Of a stretch of DNA of 64,000 bases, positions 37,630-48,521 are shown piece after piece. Each line of letters starts with the position of its first letter. Within the stretch, counting starts at the first letter, position 1. This DNA comes from Enterovibrio sp. JCM 19048 (lineage in GTDB: Bacteria; Pseudomonadota; Gammaproteobacteria; Enterobacterales; Vibrionaceae): contig BAXE01000003.1 of assembly GCA_001310415.1 (NCBI GenBank), forward strand, positions 124,001-188,000, given 5' to 3'. A program made the position numbers and the translations under genes. Under the pieces are notes generated by a model. The model did not search any database, was not told the origin of the DNA, and saw only the letters and a list, made by a program, of their open reading frames with translations.

Positions 37630-38916
37630 ATGGACCATTAGTGATGGCCGTCATCTTCGTGATGACGATGTTGATTGGTGTGCCGATCCCGTTTGCCGCA
37701 GGCATTGCCACCGTTGCTGGACTGTTGATTGCGGACATTCCTTTAACCCTGATGGCGCAGGCCGCGTGGACGGCATTCGAACCTTTCCCACTTGTCACGA
37801 TTCCCCTGTTTATCCTTGCGGGGCAATTGATGGAGCAGGGGGGCATGTCAGAAAAGCTGGTGAATATTGCGCAGAAACTGGTGGGCTCGTACAAAGGCGG
37901 CATGGGCTGGTGACTGTCGTGGCCTGTATGTTTTTCGCAGCCTTGTCTGGCTCCGGCCCGGCGACCACGGCGGCAATCGGTTCTATCACCATTCCGGCTA
38001 TGCAGCAGGAAGGTTATCGCTCCCGCTTTGCAGGCGCTATTGCCGCGGCAGCCGGTGCTTTGGGAAGCATGATCCCGCCCTCTAACTTATTGATCATTTT
38101 TGCGCTGGTCACCGATGTTTCCATTCCGCGCCTGTTTCTGGCCGGTATTGTTCCCGGGTTACTGCTGGGATTGATGTTGATGTTGGTGGTCTTTGTTATC
38201 TCAATGAAGAACGGTTACGGCGGCACCGGTGAGCGTTTCCAGTGGCGTCCTTTGCTCGAAGCATTATGGGATGGGAAATGGGCAGTGTTTGCGCCGATCT
38301 TGATCCTGGGTGGTATCTATGCCGGCATTTTCACGCCATCGGAAGCGGCGGGTGTCGCGGTGGCTTATGGCTTGTTTGTCGGCTTGGTAATATACCGCGG
38401 CTTGACGTGGGCGAAACTGTTCCAGGCGTTCAAGTTCACCGCCATCGTTATCGGCACCGTATTGATCATCCTCGGATCGACCAAGGCATTTGGTCAGCTT
38501 GTAACTCTGTTTGATATTCCAGATGCCGTGCTCAACCTGTTCCAGGGCTGATTGATTCCCCTTGGCTGGTGATGCTGCTGATTGGTGTGTTCTACATCAT
38601 TGTCGGCATGTGGCTGGAAAGCATTCCGCAGATCATCATCTTCACCGCAGTCTTCTTCCCGCTGGTCACCAGTCTGGGTATCGACCCTGTGGTCTTTGGT
38701 GTGTTCACCGTCATGACCTGTGAAATTGGCTTCCTGACACCGCCCATCGGGGTAAACCTGTTTGTTGCTTCGCGCATCAGTAACGACACCATAGAGCAGA
38801 TATCTATCGGCGTTCTGCCGCTGCTTATTCCTTATGTGCTCATGATCCTGCTGCTCGTCTTTTTCTCCGGCTGGGTGACCTTCCTACCTGATCTGGTTCT
38901 TGGCCCAATGCGTTAG
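37626..38916 (+). CDS. TRAP transporter large permease (DctM family)
   Basis: About 430 residues with frame changes near 37911 and 38550. The parts read MAVIFVMTMLIGVPIPFAAG, FFAALSGSGPATTAAIGSITIP, GALGSMIPPSNLLIIFALV, GGIYAGIFTPSEAAG and CEIGFLTPPIGVNLFVAS, all DctM family marks. It forms the ion-coupled channel of the third TRAP system. The amidohydrolase gene follows at 12 bp. Confidence 0.86.
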
Positions 38917-38927
38917 AGGAAATGCTC

Positions 38928-40522
38928 ATGTTTGATTTGGTATTAAAAGGCGGAACCCTCTATGACGGCCTTGGGGGGGAGGGATACATCGCGGATATTG
39001 GCATTGAAAACCAGCAGATCACGGCGATTGGCGATTTGTCGACGGCGGAATCGCACTCATACGTTGATGTGACCGGTTTGGCTGTGTCCCCGGGCTTTAT
39101 TGATATGCACACCCATTCGGATTTTACCTTGTTGGCAAACAAACGTGCGGAAAGCCAGGTGCATCAGGGTGTGACGACAGAAGTTGTCGGCCAGTGCGGT
39201 TTCAGCAGTGCGCCCGCAGCCTGTGACCACGATGCGCAGGAGATGTCATTCGGTTTTAAAAAAGGGTGTGTGGAGTTTGGTTGGCGTTCGTTTGGCGAAT
39301 ACCTTGACCGATTGGAAGCGCGTTCACTGGGAGTGAATGTGGCGGCGTTTGTCGGCCATGGATCACTCTACCGCGCAGTGATGGGCGATGAGAAAAACGC
39401 GCATCCCACCAGAAAGTGCAGGAAATGGCCGCGCTGCTTGATACCTCCATTCAGGAAGGGGCGATGGGATTTTCATCCGGCCTTGAATACTGGCCAGGGA
39501 AACTGACTTCGGCGGAACATGTGGTGCCGCTGTGTGAAGTGGCCGCTAAACACGGGGTTTTATACGCGACTCACGTTCGCAACCGCGATGTGTTTTACGA
39601 TCTGGGCTTTTCCGAAGCGCTGGCAACGGCAAGGGTGTCCGGCGTACGTTTGCAGATTTCCCATCTTCAACCCAAGTTTGGTGCACCCGAAAATGCCGTG
39701 CCCCATACCCTTGAGTTGATTGCATCGGCGAGGAAACTCGGCGTTGATGTGGGGTTTGATGTGATCCCGCATACCTGGGCGCACACCAGTATGATGCAGA
39801 TTTTACCTGCCTGGGCGCTGGAAGGCGGAGAGGATGCGATCCGTTTACGGCTGCAGGATCCGGTGCAGCGCGAAAAGATCAAACAAAATCCTAGCCCGAT
39901 GTGGCGGCTGGTGTCGGCCAACCGTTGGCAGGACATTGTGCTGCTGTATTCCAAAGCCAATGCGGCATCGGTGGGCTTGAGTTTCGACGAGATCAGTAAG
40001 CAGCGGAATGTATCGCCCTATGACTGCGTGTTTGACCTGTTGCTTGAAGAGGAAGAAATGGCGGCGGTGCTTTGGACATCGAAAAACTTTTCCGATGACG
40101 ATATCCGCCTTTGCCTTAGCCAGCCGGAGTGTGGCGTCATCTCAGACACGCTGGCGCTGGCGCCTTATGGGGTGTTGAAAGAGCACATTGGCTCATTGAG
40201 CGGCTACGGCTGGGCTGCCCGTTTCCTGCAAAACTATGTGCGCGAAAATGCCGTTTTATCCCTGGCTGAAGGTATTCGCCGCTTAACCGCGTTACCGGCG
40301 GAAAGGTTGGGGCTAAAACAACGTGGGCAACTTAGGGAGGGCTTTTATGCCGATATCACGGTCTTTGACCCGGCATTGGTGAAAAGTGAATGCAGTATTT
40401 CACAGCCGCGCGTGTATGCATCTGGCATTGTGCATGTGCTGGTCAATGGCGTGTTTTCCATGTTTGAAGGACAAAGAACGGAAAGCGATGCGGGCAGGGT
40501 ACTCAGGTTTAACCGCGATTAA
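38928..40522 (+). CDS. N-acyl-D-amino acid deacylase (D-aminoacylase-type amidohydrolase)
   Basis: About 531 residues; I prefer ATG 38928 because GAGGA is 8 bp upstream. One frame change near 39405. FDLVLKGGTLYDGLG begins the beta-sandwich; FIDMHTHSDFTLL carries the HxH metal site; VGQCGFSSAP and AFVGHGSLY are D-aminoacylase features; ATHVRNRD and QISHLQPKFG hold further metal histidines. The C-terminus has GLKQRGQLREGFYADITVFDP. It removes an acyl group from N-acyl-D-amino acids. It shares an operon with the third TRAP transporter, which likely imports the substrate. Confidence 0.85.
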
Positions 40523-40544
40523 CGGGGGAAGGGAGAGCTTGCGT

Positions 40545-40810
40545 TTACTGCCTTCTTCCGCTGAACAGCGAAGAGAGGTAAGCCATAATGACACTGCCGT
40601 AAACACCCAGAATCACCAACAGGGCGATCACCACCAGCAGGGTAATAACGGCGATAAACACTGAACCGATAAATATGCCAATCAGTGGCAAAACAACAAA
40701 AAAGAAGAAGGCGATAGCCAGTGCGGCGATGATCAGTGCGCCAGCCTGAATCGCATGATAACGATTGGGTTAGTGATCTCTTTACCGTTGATGATGACTT
40801 TTCTGTTCAT
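40545..40810 (-). CDS. Small membrane protein (frameshifted)
   Basis: Reading on the minus strand from ATG 40810: MNRKVIINGKEITNPIVI, a one-base gap near 40755, then AIQAGALIIAALAIAFFFFV, LPLIGIFIGSVFIAVITLLV and VIALLVILGVYGSVIM, ending SSLFSGRRQ at a TAA. About 88 residues with two or three membrane helices and a short cytoplasmic head. The frame is too short to be obvious in a standard ORF scan. Function unknown. Confidence 0.6.
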
Positions 40811-40935
40811 GGTTTGATTCCCGACACTGCAATTTGCTCCCGCTTTTTCAGAATACAATTCATCTTCTGCAAGATCTGCATATATGATTTAAAAATGCTC
40901 AATAACGCGAGTTGCGTTTAAATTGGAGACAGCAT

Positions 40936-41286
40936 ATGAAATACAACGGAAGTTGCCACTGTGGCGCAGTCACCTTTGAATTTGAAGAGCAGGAAATTAA
41001 ATCTGGCCTGCGTTGTAACTGCTCAATATGTAAGCGTAAAGGCGCCTTGATGAGCGCGTTTACTTTGCCGCCGGAGCAAATCACCATCACGGCGGATGAA
41101 GGGGCTTTGGCCACCTATACGTTTGGCAGTGATGTGGGTAAACACCATTTTTGTCGCCAGTGCGGAATTTACCCTTTCCACCAGACAGTGCGTAAACCGG
41201 GTCACTACCGTGTGAATCTGGGATGTATCGACAGTTTGGACACCACCAAGTTACCTGGAGATGTGTTTGACGGGGCTTCTCTCTGA
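40936..41286 (+). CDS. GFA/CENP-V family zinc protein
   Basis: 116 residues, intact, ATG 40936 after GGAGAC. Cysteine pattern: GSCHCGAVTFEF at the start, LRCNCSICKRKG, and FCRQCGIYPFHQ, giving the two zinc sites of the Gfa (glutathione-dependent formaldehyde-activating enzyme-like) fold. Most such small members have no proven activity. It shares a bidirectional terminator with the convergent cyo operon. Confidence 0.88.
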   Translation: MKYNGSCHCGAVTFEFEEQEIKSGLRCNCSICKRKGALMSAFTLPPEQITITADEGALATYTFGSDVGKHHFCRQCGIYPFHQTVRKPGHYRVNLGCIDSLDTTKLPGDVFDGASL

Positions 41287-41311
41287 GGTTGTCAGAGACA
41301 ATACAGTGCGA

Positions 41312-41336
41312 GAAAAGGCCCTTCCGGGCCTTTTTC
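41312..41336. terminator. Bidirectional terminator between GFA gene and cyo operon
   Basis: AAAAGGCCC TT CCGGGCCTTTTT: GC-rich stem flanked by A-run and T-run, usable from both sides. Confidence 0.8.
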
Positions 41337-41355
41337 GTTAGCCGGTATGAGGGCT

Positions 41356-42232
41356 TCACAGCGTCAGGGGCGAGATTGCGGTGTGATAATCCACGGCCAT
41401 TGCAATGCTGATCGCGGTGATACTGACAATGGAAAACGCGAATACCTGCCTTGCCCAGCGCGTCATATCCACCCCGCGCTTGTACCCCCGCAGTGCCATT
41501 AACAACCACCAAAACCCGGTGCTGCAAGCTACCGCCATAAACGCCAATCCCGTATAGCCATTGATTGGCAACAGCAGCACAACCAGAGTGTAGAGCGCGA
41601 TGTAAACCACGATCTGCCGTTTTGCTGAATCAATGCCCTGCGCTACAGGTAACACGGGTATTCCTGCATTCTGGTAGTCCTGATACCGGAAGATAGCAAT
41701 GGCGTAGGAATGGGGCATTTGCCATAGGCAGAACATGATCAGCAGGATAGCTGCGCCGGAGTCAAACTGGCCGCTGACAGCGCAATAACCCACCACCGGT
41801 GGAACCGCGCCGGAAAGGCTGCCGACAAGGGTACCAAACACGGAATGGCGCTTCATGTAGAGGCTGTACACCCCAACATAAATCACAAAACCGAAGGCAG
41901 CAAAACCCAGCGCCAGTGAATTGCTAAACCAGGCCAGCATGCCAAAGCCAAGAATAGCCAGCGCAACGCCATGGGTGAGGGCAGTCAGTGGTGACATTTC
42001 CCCTGTGACGGTGACACGGCTTTTCGTCCGCGCCATCTTTGCGTCGATATCCCTGTCTATCACGTTGTTGAAGGCGCACCCTGACGCAACCACCAGTGAA
42101 AGCCCGGTCAGCGTCGCCAACATCAGCGTAGGTCAATCTGACCTCGGGAGGCCAGCAGGAATCCCCCGGCAGTGCAATCAGGTTTCCCATGATAATGCCG
42201 GGTTTGGTTACCTTAAGATAACGGCGGAACAT
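41356..42232 (-). CDS. cyoE: Protoheme IX farnesyltransferase (heme O synthase)
   Basis: About 292 residues from [20 protein letters not shown] (ATG at 42232), with frame changes near 42120-42160. [23 protein letters not shown] is the prenyltransferase NxxxDxxxD motif; further on [24 protein letters not shown] and [15 protein letters not shown]. It makes heme O for the cytochrome bo3 oxidase. It is the last gene of cyoABCDE, 17 bp after cyoD. Confidence 0.9.
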
Positions 42233-42249
42233 ATGATTCTTTTCCTTGC

Positions 42250-42605
42250 TCAGTGCATCATCATGGCGTTGGACTCGTAGATAATCCAAACAGACAGACC
42301 CACTACCATCACGATAATCAATGCGCTGAACAGGAAAGATAAGCTGTTGGCTTTGCTTCCTCCGTCACGAAGTTCAGGTGCAGGAAGTATTTCAGGTGCA
42401 CCCAGATCTGGATGATAGCCATAGTGACGATAGTGGCCACCGTGGTGGGTTTTGTCAGCAAGCCCGTAGAAACCAGCCAGAACGGTATTGCGGTGAGAAT
42501 GACCGACAGGACAAACCCAATAAGGTAATCCCGTGTGCCGGTTTGGCTATGGTCGCCCTGTTCCTGAAGTTCGAGTTCAAGAGATTGCGATTCATTGCTG
42601 CTCAT
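42250..42605 (-). CDS. cyoD: Cytochrome bo3 ubiquinol oxidase subunit IV
   Basis: About 118 residues: YLIGFVLSVILTAIPFWLV, TIVTMAIIQIWVHLKYFLHL and a third helix (LFSALIIVMVVGLSVWIIY) reached after a one-base frame change near 42345, ending SNAMMMH. Length and three-helix layout match CyoD. It abuts cyoC directly. Confidence 0.88.
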
Positions 42606-43232
42606 TTATAGCGCCCCCATCAGGTAAACCACGGTAAATACACAGATCCAGACAATATCCAGAAAGTGCCAGAACAGGCTGAGACAGCTCAGCCGGGTGA
42701 CGGTCTGCTTAGGCAATCCGCGGAACGAGACTTCGCCCATCATCACAACCATCCAGATAAGTCCGGCTGTTACGTGCAGGCCATGCAAACCGACCAGCGA
42801 GAAGAAGGATGTCAGGAAGGCACTTTCCTGAGGGCCTTCACCATTGCTGATCAGGTGGTGGAATTCGTAGATTTCCATCCCGATAAACGTTGCTCCCAAC
42901 AGGAAGGTGACAAACAGCCAACGCAGGGTCGCCAGCTTGTTCTGCTTGTTCGCGGCAATCATGGCGAAGCCAAACGTGATGCTGCTAAGGAGCAGAGCGG
43001 CGGTTTCAACCGCCACAAAGTTCAGGTCAAAGATGTCTTTGCCTGACACACCACCAGCTGTGTTCATATACAACACGGCGTAAGTAGCAAAGAAAGAGGC
43101 AAACAACAGGCAGTCGGTCATCAGGTAAAGCCAGAAGCCAAACACATTGTTGCTGCCCGTGTCATGGTGCTCTTCGTGATGCGCGGCATCGGCACCGTGT
43201 GTGTCCAGTGCTGCCGAATGGGTGATACTCAC
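42606..43232 (-). CDS. cyoC: Cytochrome bo3 ubiquinol oxidase subunit III
   Basis: 208 residues, the only fully intact cyo gene here. [45 protein letters not shown] and [16 protein letters not shown] are standard subunit III helices. Overlaps the end of cyoB by 4 bp. Confidence 0.95.
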   Translation of the reverse strand: MSITHSAALDTHGADAAHHEEHHDTGSNNVFGFWLYLMTDCLLFASFFATYAVLYMNTAGGVSGKDIFDLNFVAVETAALLLSSITFGFAMIAANKQNKLATLRWLFVTFLLGATFIGMEIYEFHHLISNGEGPQESAFLTSFFSLVGLHGLHVTAGLIWMVVMMGEVSFRGLPKQTVTRLSCLSLFWHFLDIVWICVFTVVYLMGAL

Positions 43233-45215
43233 GGGCGTCCCTCCGCGGTTGCATGGTTCAGATGGGTGGACTCAATCTGGCTGATTTCGTCATTGAGCAC
43301 GTAATAGTCCACATCAGACGTGTAACAGCGCTTGATAAACACGGTCACCGCGCCCAGCAGGCCGAATATCGCCAGCCACCAGATGTGCCAGATCATGGCA
43401 AAGCAAAATGTGGTGAGTGCGGCGCTCATAAAGACGCCCGCCGATGTGTTTTTCGGCATGTGGATCGGTGCGTAGGAAGTTTGTGCCTGGTAGGCCAGTC
43501 CTTTCTCTTTGGCATCTGTCCACGCATCAATGTCTGATACCACCGGAGTTTTGGCGAAGTTGTAGTATTGCGGTGGCGACGCCGTTGACCATTCCAGGGT
43601 ATGGCCATTCCATGGGTCTCCAGTAGTGTCTTTCAGTCGCTCGCGGTTTTTGTAGCTCACAATAAGCTGGATAACCTGCGAAATGACACCGAACATGATG
43701 ATAACGGCACCGACAAAGGCGATATAAAGCCAGATGTTCCAGTCTGGATTATCGGTATGGTTCAGGCGGCGGGTCATGCCGAGGAAGCCAAGGACATAGA
43801 GCGGCATAAAGGCGACAAAGAAGCCAACCAGCCAGCACCAGAATGAAACCTTGCCCCAGCGCTCATCCAGTCTGTAACCCATGGCTTTCGGGAACCAATA
43901 GGTGAAACCGGCAAGATAGCCAAACACGGCGCCGCCGATAATGGTGTTGTGGAAGTGGGCGATAAGAAACAGGCTGTTGTGCAGCACATAGTCTGCACCG
44001 GGAATCGCAAGCAATACGCCAGTCATGCCACCGACGGTAAAGGTGACCATAAAGCCGAGCGTCCAGAGAACCGGCGTGGTAAGGCGCAGCCTGCCGCGAT
44101 AGATGGTAAACAGCCAGTTGAACAGTTTTAACCCGGTCGGCACGGCGATCACCATGGTCATGACACCAAAGAAGGCATTCACATTGGCGCTTGAGCCATG
44201 GTGAAGAAGTGGTGCAGCCACACAATAAAGCCAAGGATGGAGATAGCACCACTGGCATAAACCATGGATTTATAGCCAAACAGGCGCTTGCCGGTGAAGG
44301 TTGAAATCACTTCAGAGAAAATCCCAAAGGCAGGCAAGATCAGGATGTACACCTCCGGGTGTCCCCACGCCCAGAAGAGGTTGATATACATCATTGCATT
44401 ACCACCGGCTTCATTGGTGAAGAAGTGGAAACCCAGGTAACGGTCGAGCGTCAACATCGCGAGCACGGCAGTGAGGATAGGGAACGACGCTGCAATCAGG
44501 ATATTGGCCCATGTGCATGTCCAGGTGAAGATAGGCATCTTCATCAGCGTCATGCCCGGCGCGCGCATTTTAAACACCGTCACCAGAAAGTTAACCGCCG
44601 TGAGCAGGTACCCAAGCCCGATATCTGAAGCGCCCAGATGTAATAGTCCACCCCCGTGCTGGGGCTGAAGGAAAGCTCAGAAAGTGGCGGATAGGCAACC
44701 CAGCCGGTTTTCGCAAACTCACCCAAACCCAGAGAAAGGTTTATCAGCACCGCACCGCCGGCAGTCAGCCAAAAGCTCAGATTATTCAGGAATGGAAACG
44801 CCACATCACGTGCGCCAATTTGCAATGGCAACACGATGTTCATCAGGCCAATCATGAATGGCATAGCCATAAAGATGATCATGATGACCCCGTGGGCGGT
44901 GAATATCTGGTCGTAGTGCTCAGGCGGCAAATATCCCGGATCGCCGCTGGTGGCCATAGCGAGCTGGGTTCGCATCATGATGGCATCGGCAAACCCGCGC
45001 ACCAGCATGACGAGTGCGAGGGTGATATACATTACGCCGAGGCGCTTGTGATCGACAGAGGTGATCCAGTCACTCCACAAGGTGCCCCAAAATTTGTTCT
45101 TGGTGATAAAAACAACAAGCAGCAGCGCAGCAACCGCCACGACTGCCAAAGTGATCATGATAATCGGCTCATGATAAGGAATGGCGTCGAGAGACAGCTT
45201 TCCTAGCAAGTTCAT
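43229..45215 (-). CDS. cyoB: Cytochrome bo3 ubiquinol oxidase subunit I
   Basis: About 662 residues, with frame changes near 44600 and 44195. It contains the heme-copper oxidase features: [30 protein letters not shown] (low-spin heme His), [12 protein letters not shown] (copper His-Tyr pair), VWLHHFFT (two copper His) and HFHNTIIGG (heme o3/low-spin His). The enzyme oxidises ubiquinol, reduces oxygen to water and pumps protons. Start ATG overlaps the cyoA stop (ATGA). Confidence 0.93.
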
Positions 45216-46119
45216 AGTGACTCCTCGGCTTCACTTTCTTTATGGGCTGAATGCATGGCCTGATGGGAAAAGGCCATCTTTCCGTGGTCTTTCCCGTACT
45301 TCATGACAATGCTGTCAAACAGGCCTTTGTCGACTGAGCGAAAATACTCAACAGGATGAAACTCGCTGGGTTTGGCGAGCTCAACATAGTCGGATTGCGT
45401 CAGCAGAGAACCGGAAGATTTCACCTTGCTGACCCAGGTATCGAACTCGTCGCGGGTAGGGGTGGCGACTGCATCAAACTTCATGCCGCTGAACCCTGAA
45501 CCACTGTAGTTTGCGGAGAATCCTTCAAACGTACCGGTTCATTGGCAATGAGGTGGAGCTGTGTCGTCATGCCCGCCATGGAATAGATCTGGCTTCCAAG
45601 CTGCGGAATAAAGAAGGAATTCATGGTGCTTTCCGAGGTGATTTTGAACTCAACCGGAACGTCGCTAGGGAACACCAGTTCGTTTACCGTTGCAATGCCC
45701 TGTTCTGTAGATAAACAGCCACTTCCAGTTAAGGGAGACCACTTCAACCGTCAGCGGTTTTCCTTTTCCTTCAATGGGTTTGTAAGGATCCAGCTCGTGG
45801 GTGGAGCGCCAGGTGATAGCGCCCAAAATCACGACGATAATGATAGGAATCGCCCAGACCGTGGCTTCAATTTTGGTCGAGTGCGCCCATTTCGGTGCAT
45901 AGATTTCCTGGGTTCGGCTGTCTCTGTATTTCCATGAGAAATACAAGGTCATGACTATCACCGGAATAACAACCAGCAACATCAGAATGGTTGAAATAAT
46001 GATGAGATATTTTTCGTCAATGCCTATTTGTCCTTTGGATCAAGCACTCCGCCGCTACAACCGCTGAGTCCTAGAGTGAAAAAGATCAAGGCATGCGTTG
46101 TTAGTTTTCTGAATAACAA
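45212..46119 (-). CDS. cyoA: Cytochrome bo3 ubiquinol oxidase subunit II
   Basis: About 302 residues, in four frame pieces (changes near 46034, 45730 and 45482). The best start is TTG 46119 ([14 protein letters not shown]); an upstream ATG at 46184 is possible. Lipobox LGLSGC, two membrane helices ([35 protein letters not shown]), then a cupredoxin-like domain ([40 protein letters not shown]). It lacks the CuA ligands, as quinol oxidases do. First gene of the operon; the promoter should lie in 46120-46445, where I see no clear site. Confidence 0.9.
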
Positions 46120-46445
46120 GATACTACCCTGTAACTGATGGGTTAATCCTAACCACGATGTGGCGCGAATTGGAATAAACGGCATGCTGTGTCGTTTAAT
46201 TGCCAATTTTTCCCAGCAGCATTCGCAACGCCAGAATATTGATGGCGAAGTAAAACACTCAAGCTGGATTTATTTGGATTGGCTGATTGCTTTTGGTGAG
46301 AAATAGGCTGAATGCATAACTGGGTTATGAATTTCAGGCGCTAAAAATCTTCCGAAATAAAATGTGCAATCAGCAAATAAAGAGGGGCGGAGCGCGACAA
46401 CCGTGGGCTGATTGTATTGGCTGATCGAGGCTTAATGCCGGATAT

Positions 46446-46781
46446 TTAATAGGGGTTTTGTTTTGGGTAACCCTGGCTAAACCTGAACAGGAAAAAGTGA
46501 AGCAATAAAGCACAAAAACTTAAAACCAGCACTAAGGGTAGTTCAGATTGGGTTAAGAATTGGCTGGCAAACAGGAAGTCGCTGGCGTGGCTGAGGCTTT
46601 GTCCAACAAGGGTTTCAATTTCAATAGCATCGAAAAATACATCATAAGAGAGGAAGACAAAGCTGAGTGCCATCAACACGATAGAAAGGCAGATGCTGCC
46701 CACGAGGGATTGGCGATTGGATACATCCGTGCAGGTCGGATGCATTGCCGATAGTCCCTTGTGTGTGTTGGGTTGTGACAC
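46446..46781 (-). CDS. Small membrane protein, hypothetical
   Basis: 111 residues (99 if it starts at the second Met, MHPTCTDV). Two hydrophobic segments: SLVGSICLSIVLMALSFVFL and LPLVLVLSFCALLLHFFLF, separated by an acidic loop. No family recognised. It lies upstream of cyo on the same strand with 326 bp between, and is probably a separate unit. Confidence 0.5.
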   Translation of the reverse strand: MSQPNTHKGLSAMHPTCTDVSNRQSLVGSICLSIVLMALSFVFLSYDVFFDAIEIETLVGQSLSHASDFLFASQFLTQSELPLVLVLSFCALLLHFFLFRFSQGYPKQNPY

Positions 46782-47164
46782 AGTGTTCTTCCTAAACGTT
46801 TATCAAACCTGATATGAAAAATTCAATGCCATTTGAATTCAACAACCGAGTATAAACTTCGATATGATTACTATCAATAAGTAAAGGGAGGGAAAGAAGT
46901 TTAATTGTGGTGGTCGGAGTAGATATGCTTTCGTTGTTGTTATGAAACTTATTGAGTATAGAGTTAAGGGGTGGCGAATATATTTTCATGTAAGCAAATA
47001 ATGTCAAAGAGGTATTGTTTTTAGACTTGGTTAAATTAGCGATGAGTAATATTTTCATGCAATGCATGAGGCTGTTAATGCTCCTCGAATATTTTTTGCG
47101 TGTGAACTTGAGAGTGAATAATTCTTTCCCCATATATCCTTTTTAGGAAGCACATTTTGGAAGA
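46782..47164. other. AT-rich intergenic region
   Basis: A 113-codon minus-strand frame (46792-47133) covers most of it, but its composition (LTKSKNNTSLTLFAYMKIYSPPLN) and lack of a ribosome site do not support a gene. Probably promoters for the LysE gene; nothing else seen. Confidence 0.4.
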
Positions 47165-47167
47165 GTG

Positions 47168-47782
47168 ATGGAACATTTGTTTGCTGTTGCGCTTTTTGCG
47201 ATTTCTTCGTCAGTGACGCCAGGCCCGAATAACATTATGGTCATGACGTCTGGTGTTAATTTCGGGGTGAGACAGAGTTTGCCGCTGCTGTCCGGTATCT
47301 GTATTGGTTTTACCGTGATGTTGCTGCTGGTGGGTGTGGGTCTTTCAGCATTGTTTGAGTGGTTCCCGCCGCTACATTTCATCATTAAATGTGTGGGTGT
47401 CGCTTACTTGCTTTATCTGGCAGTTAAGATAGCCAGATCGGAAGGTGGGGTTGGCACCAATGAGCAATCTAATCCGCTTTCGTTTATGAATGGCGCGCTG
47501 TTTCAGTGGGTGAATGCCAAGGCGTGGGTTGTGGCAACGGGCGCCATCGCCGCGTTTACGTCTTCAGGAGAGTCATTCCTCGGCCAGAATCTGATGATTG
47601 CGATGACCTTCTTTGTGGTGTCATTTCCCTGCGTCGGTGTCTGGCTGGTATTTGGTTCTGTACTCAGACGTGTGCTTAATAGCCACGAGAGCCGACGTTG
47701 GTTTAATTACGCCATGGCTGGCCTACTTGTGTTGTCTGTTTTGCCAGTCTTGCAGGAGATTGCGGATACCTTGAATCCGTAA
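47168..47782 (+). CDS. LysE/RhtB-family exporter
   Basis: 204 residues, intact; ATG 47168 (a GTG three bases earlier is possible). SSVTPGPNNIMVMTSGVNFG near the N-terminus is the LysE/RhtB signature; six hydrophobic helices follow. Such proteins export amino acids or homoserine lactones by proton exchange. Substrate unknown. The 3' end is close to the convergent gene at 47803. Confidence 0.9.
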   Translation: MEHLFAVALFAISSSVTPGPNNIMVMTSGVNFGVRQSLPLLSGICIGFTVMLLLVGVGLSALFEWFPPLHFIIKCVGVAYLLYLAVKIARSEGGVGTNEQSNPLSFMNGALFQWVNAKAWVVATGAIAAFTSSGESFLGQNLMIAMTFFVVSFPCVGVWLVFGSVLRRVLNSHESRRWFNYAMAGLLVLSVLPVLQEIADTLNP

Positions 47783-47802
47783 GTTTCCTGTCGACTTCGG
47801 GT

Positions 47803-48353
47803 TTAGGCAATCCATACAAAATCTTCACGAAGTTCATGGGTGTAACCAATTGAACGCCATTCGTCGCCGTTTTTCTCAACTAAAACCCCGCACCACCAAC
47901 CATTGATGCAGGCAGCGAAGAAATGCGGGTCTTCAATGGGGTTATGAGCGCGGCTATTTAGTAGGTCGGCGTAACTGTGAAAAGTGCTGGAGCTGATCCC
48001 TTGATATTGCGGCGCTTTAACGATGACCAATCCGGGAAAAGTGCGCCCATCGCTTTTCTGATAAATTTCACATCTTCAGTTTGGCAGCTGGCTGCATCGG
48101 CATTTCGCCAAAATGGTTCGACATATAGGGTGTAAAACTCATCGTAGGTTTTGTCGTGTTTTCTTAAATGCACAAAGTCACAGCCAAATATCGATTTGGC
48201 GACGTCCATCAGACCTTCACGACTGCCATCGTCGACTTCTTTCACAACGGAATAGCCCTTTACGCTCGCCACATAAGGCGGCTGTTTACTGATAAACATA
48301 GTGGCTGGCTCTATGTAATCTAGCTCGAAGAGTTTGAAGTAGGGCTTCATCAT
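47803..48353 (-). CDS. Hypothetical protein (frameshifted)
   Basis: MMKPYFKLFELDYIEPATMFIS begins a protein that changes frame near 48010 and continues LVIVKAPQYQGISSSTFHSYADLLNSR to 47803; about 183 residues. CINGWWCGVLVEKNGDEWRSIGYTHEL suggests a small globular cytosolic protein. Not recognised. No signal peptide. Confidence 0.6.
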
Positions 48354-48521
48354 AGAATTAACCTCTTTGATATCAGTTATCTATAATGCTAGCTAAGGTT
48401 AAGGGAGAAATCCTTTGTATATCTGACTCTTTGTTTGTTTCGTGCTCTCCACACGCTTTTTGGGAGACGTGTTAGGAATTACAGCCCAACCACAAAGGGT
48501 CGGGCTGTTGGTGAAAATCGA

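Noticed and set aside
41356..46119. cyo operon as a set of true pseudogenes
   Set aside because: All pieces keep catalytic residues and conserved helices; breaks are single-base and often in runs, so sequence error is more likely.
46792..47133. 113-residue minus-strand ORF upstream of the LysE gene
   Set aside because: AT-driven composition, no recognisable fold, no ribosome site.
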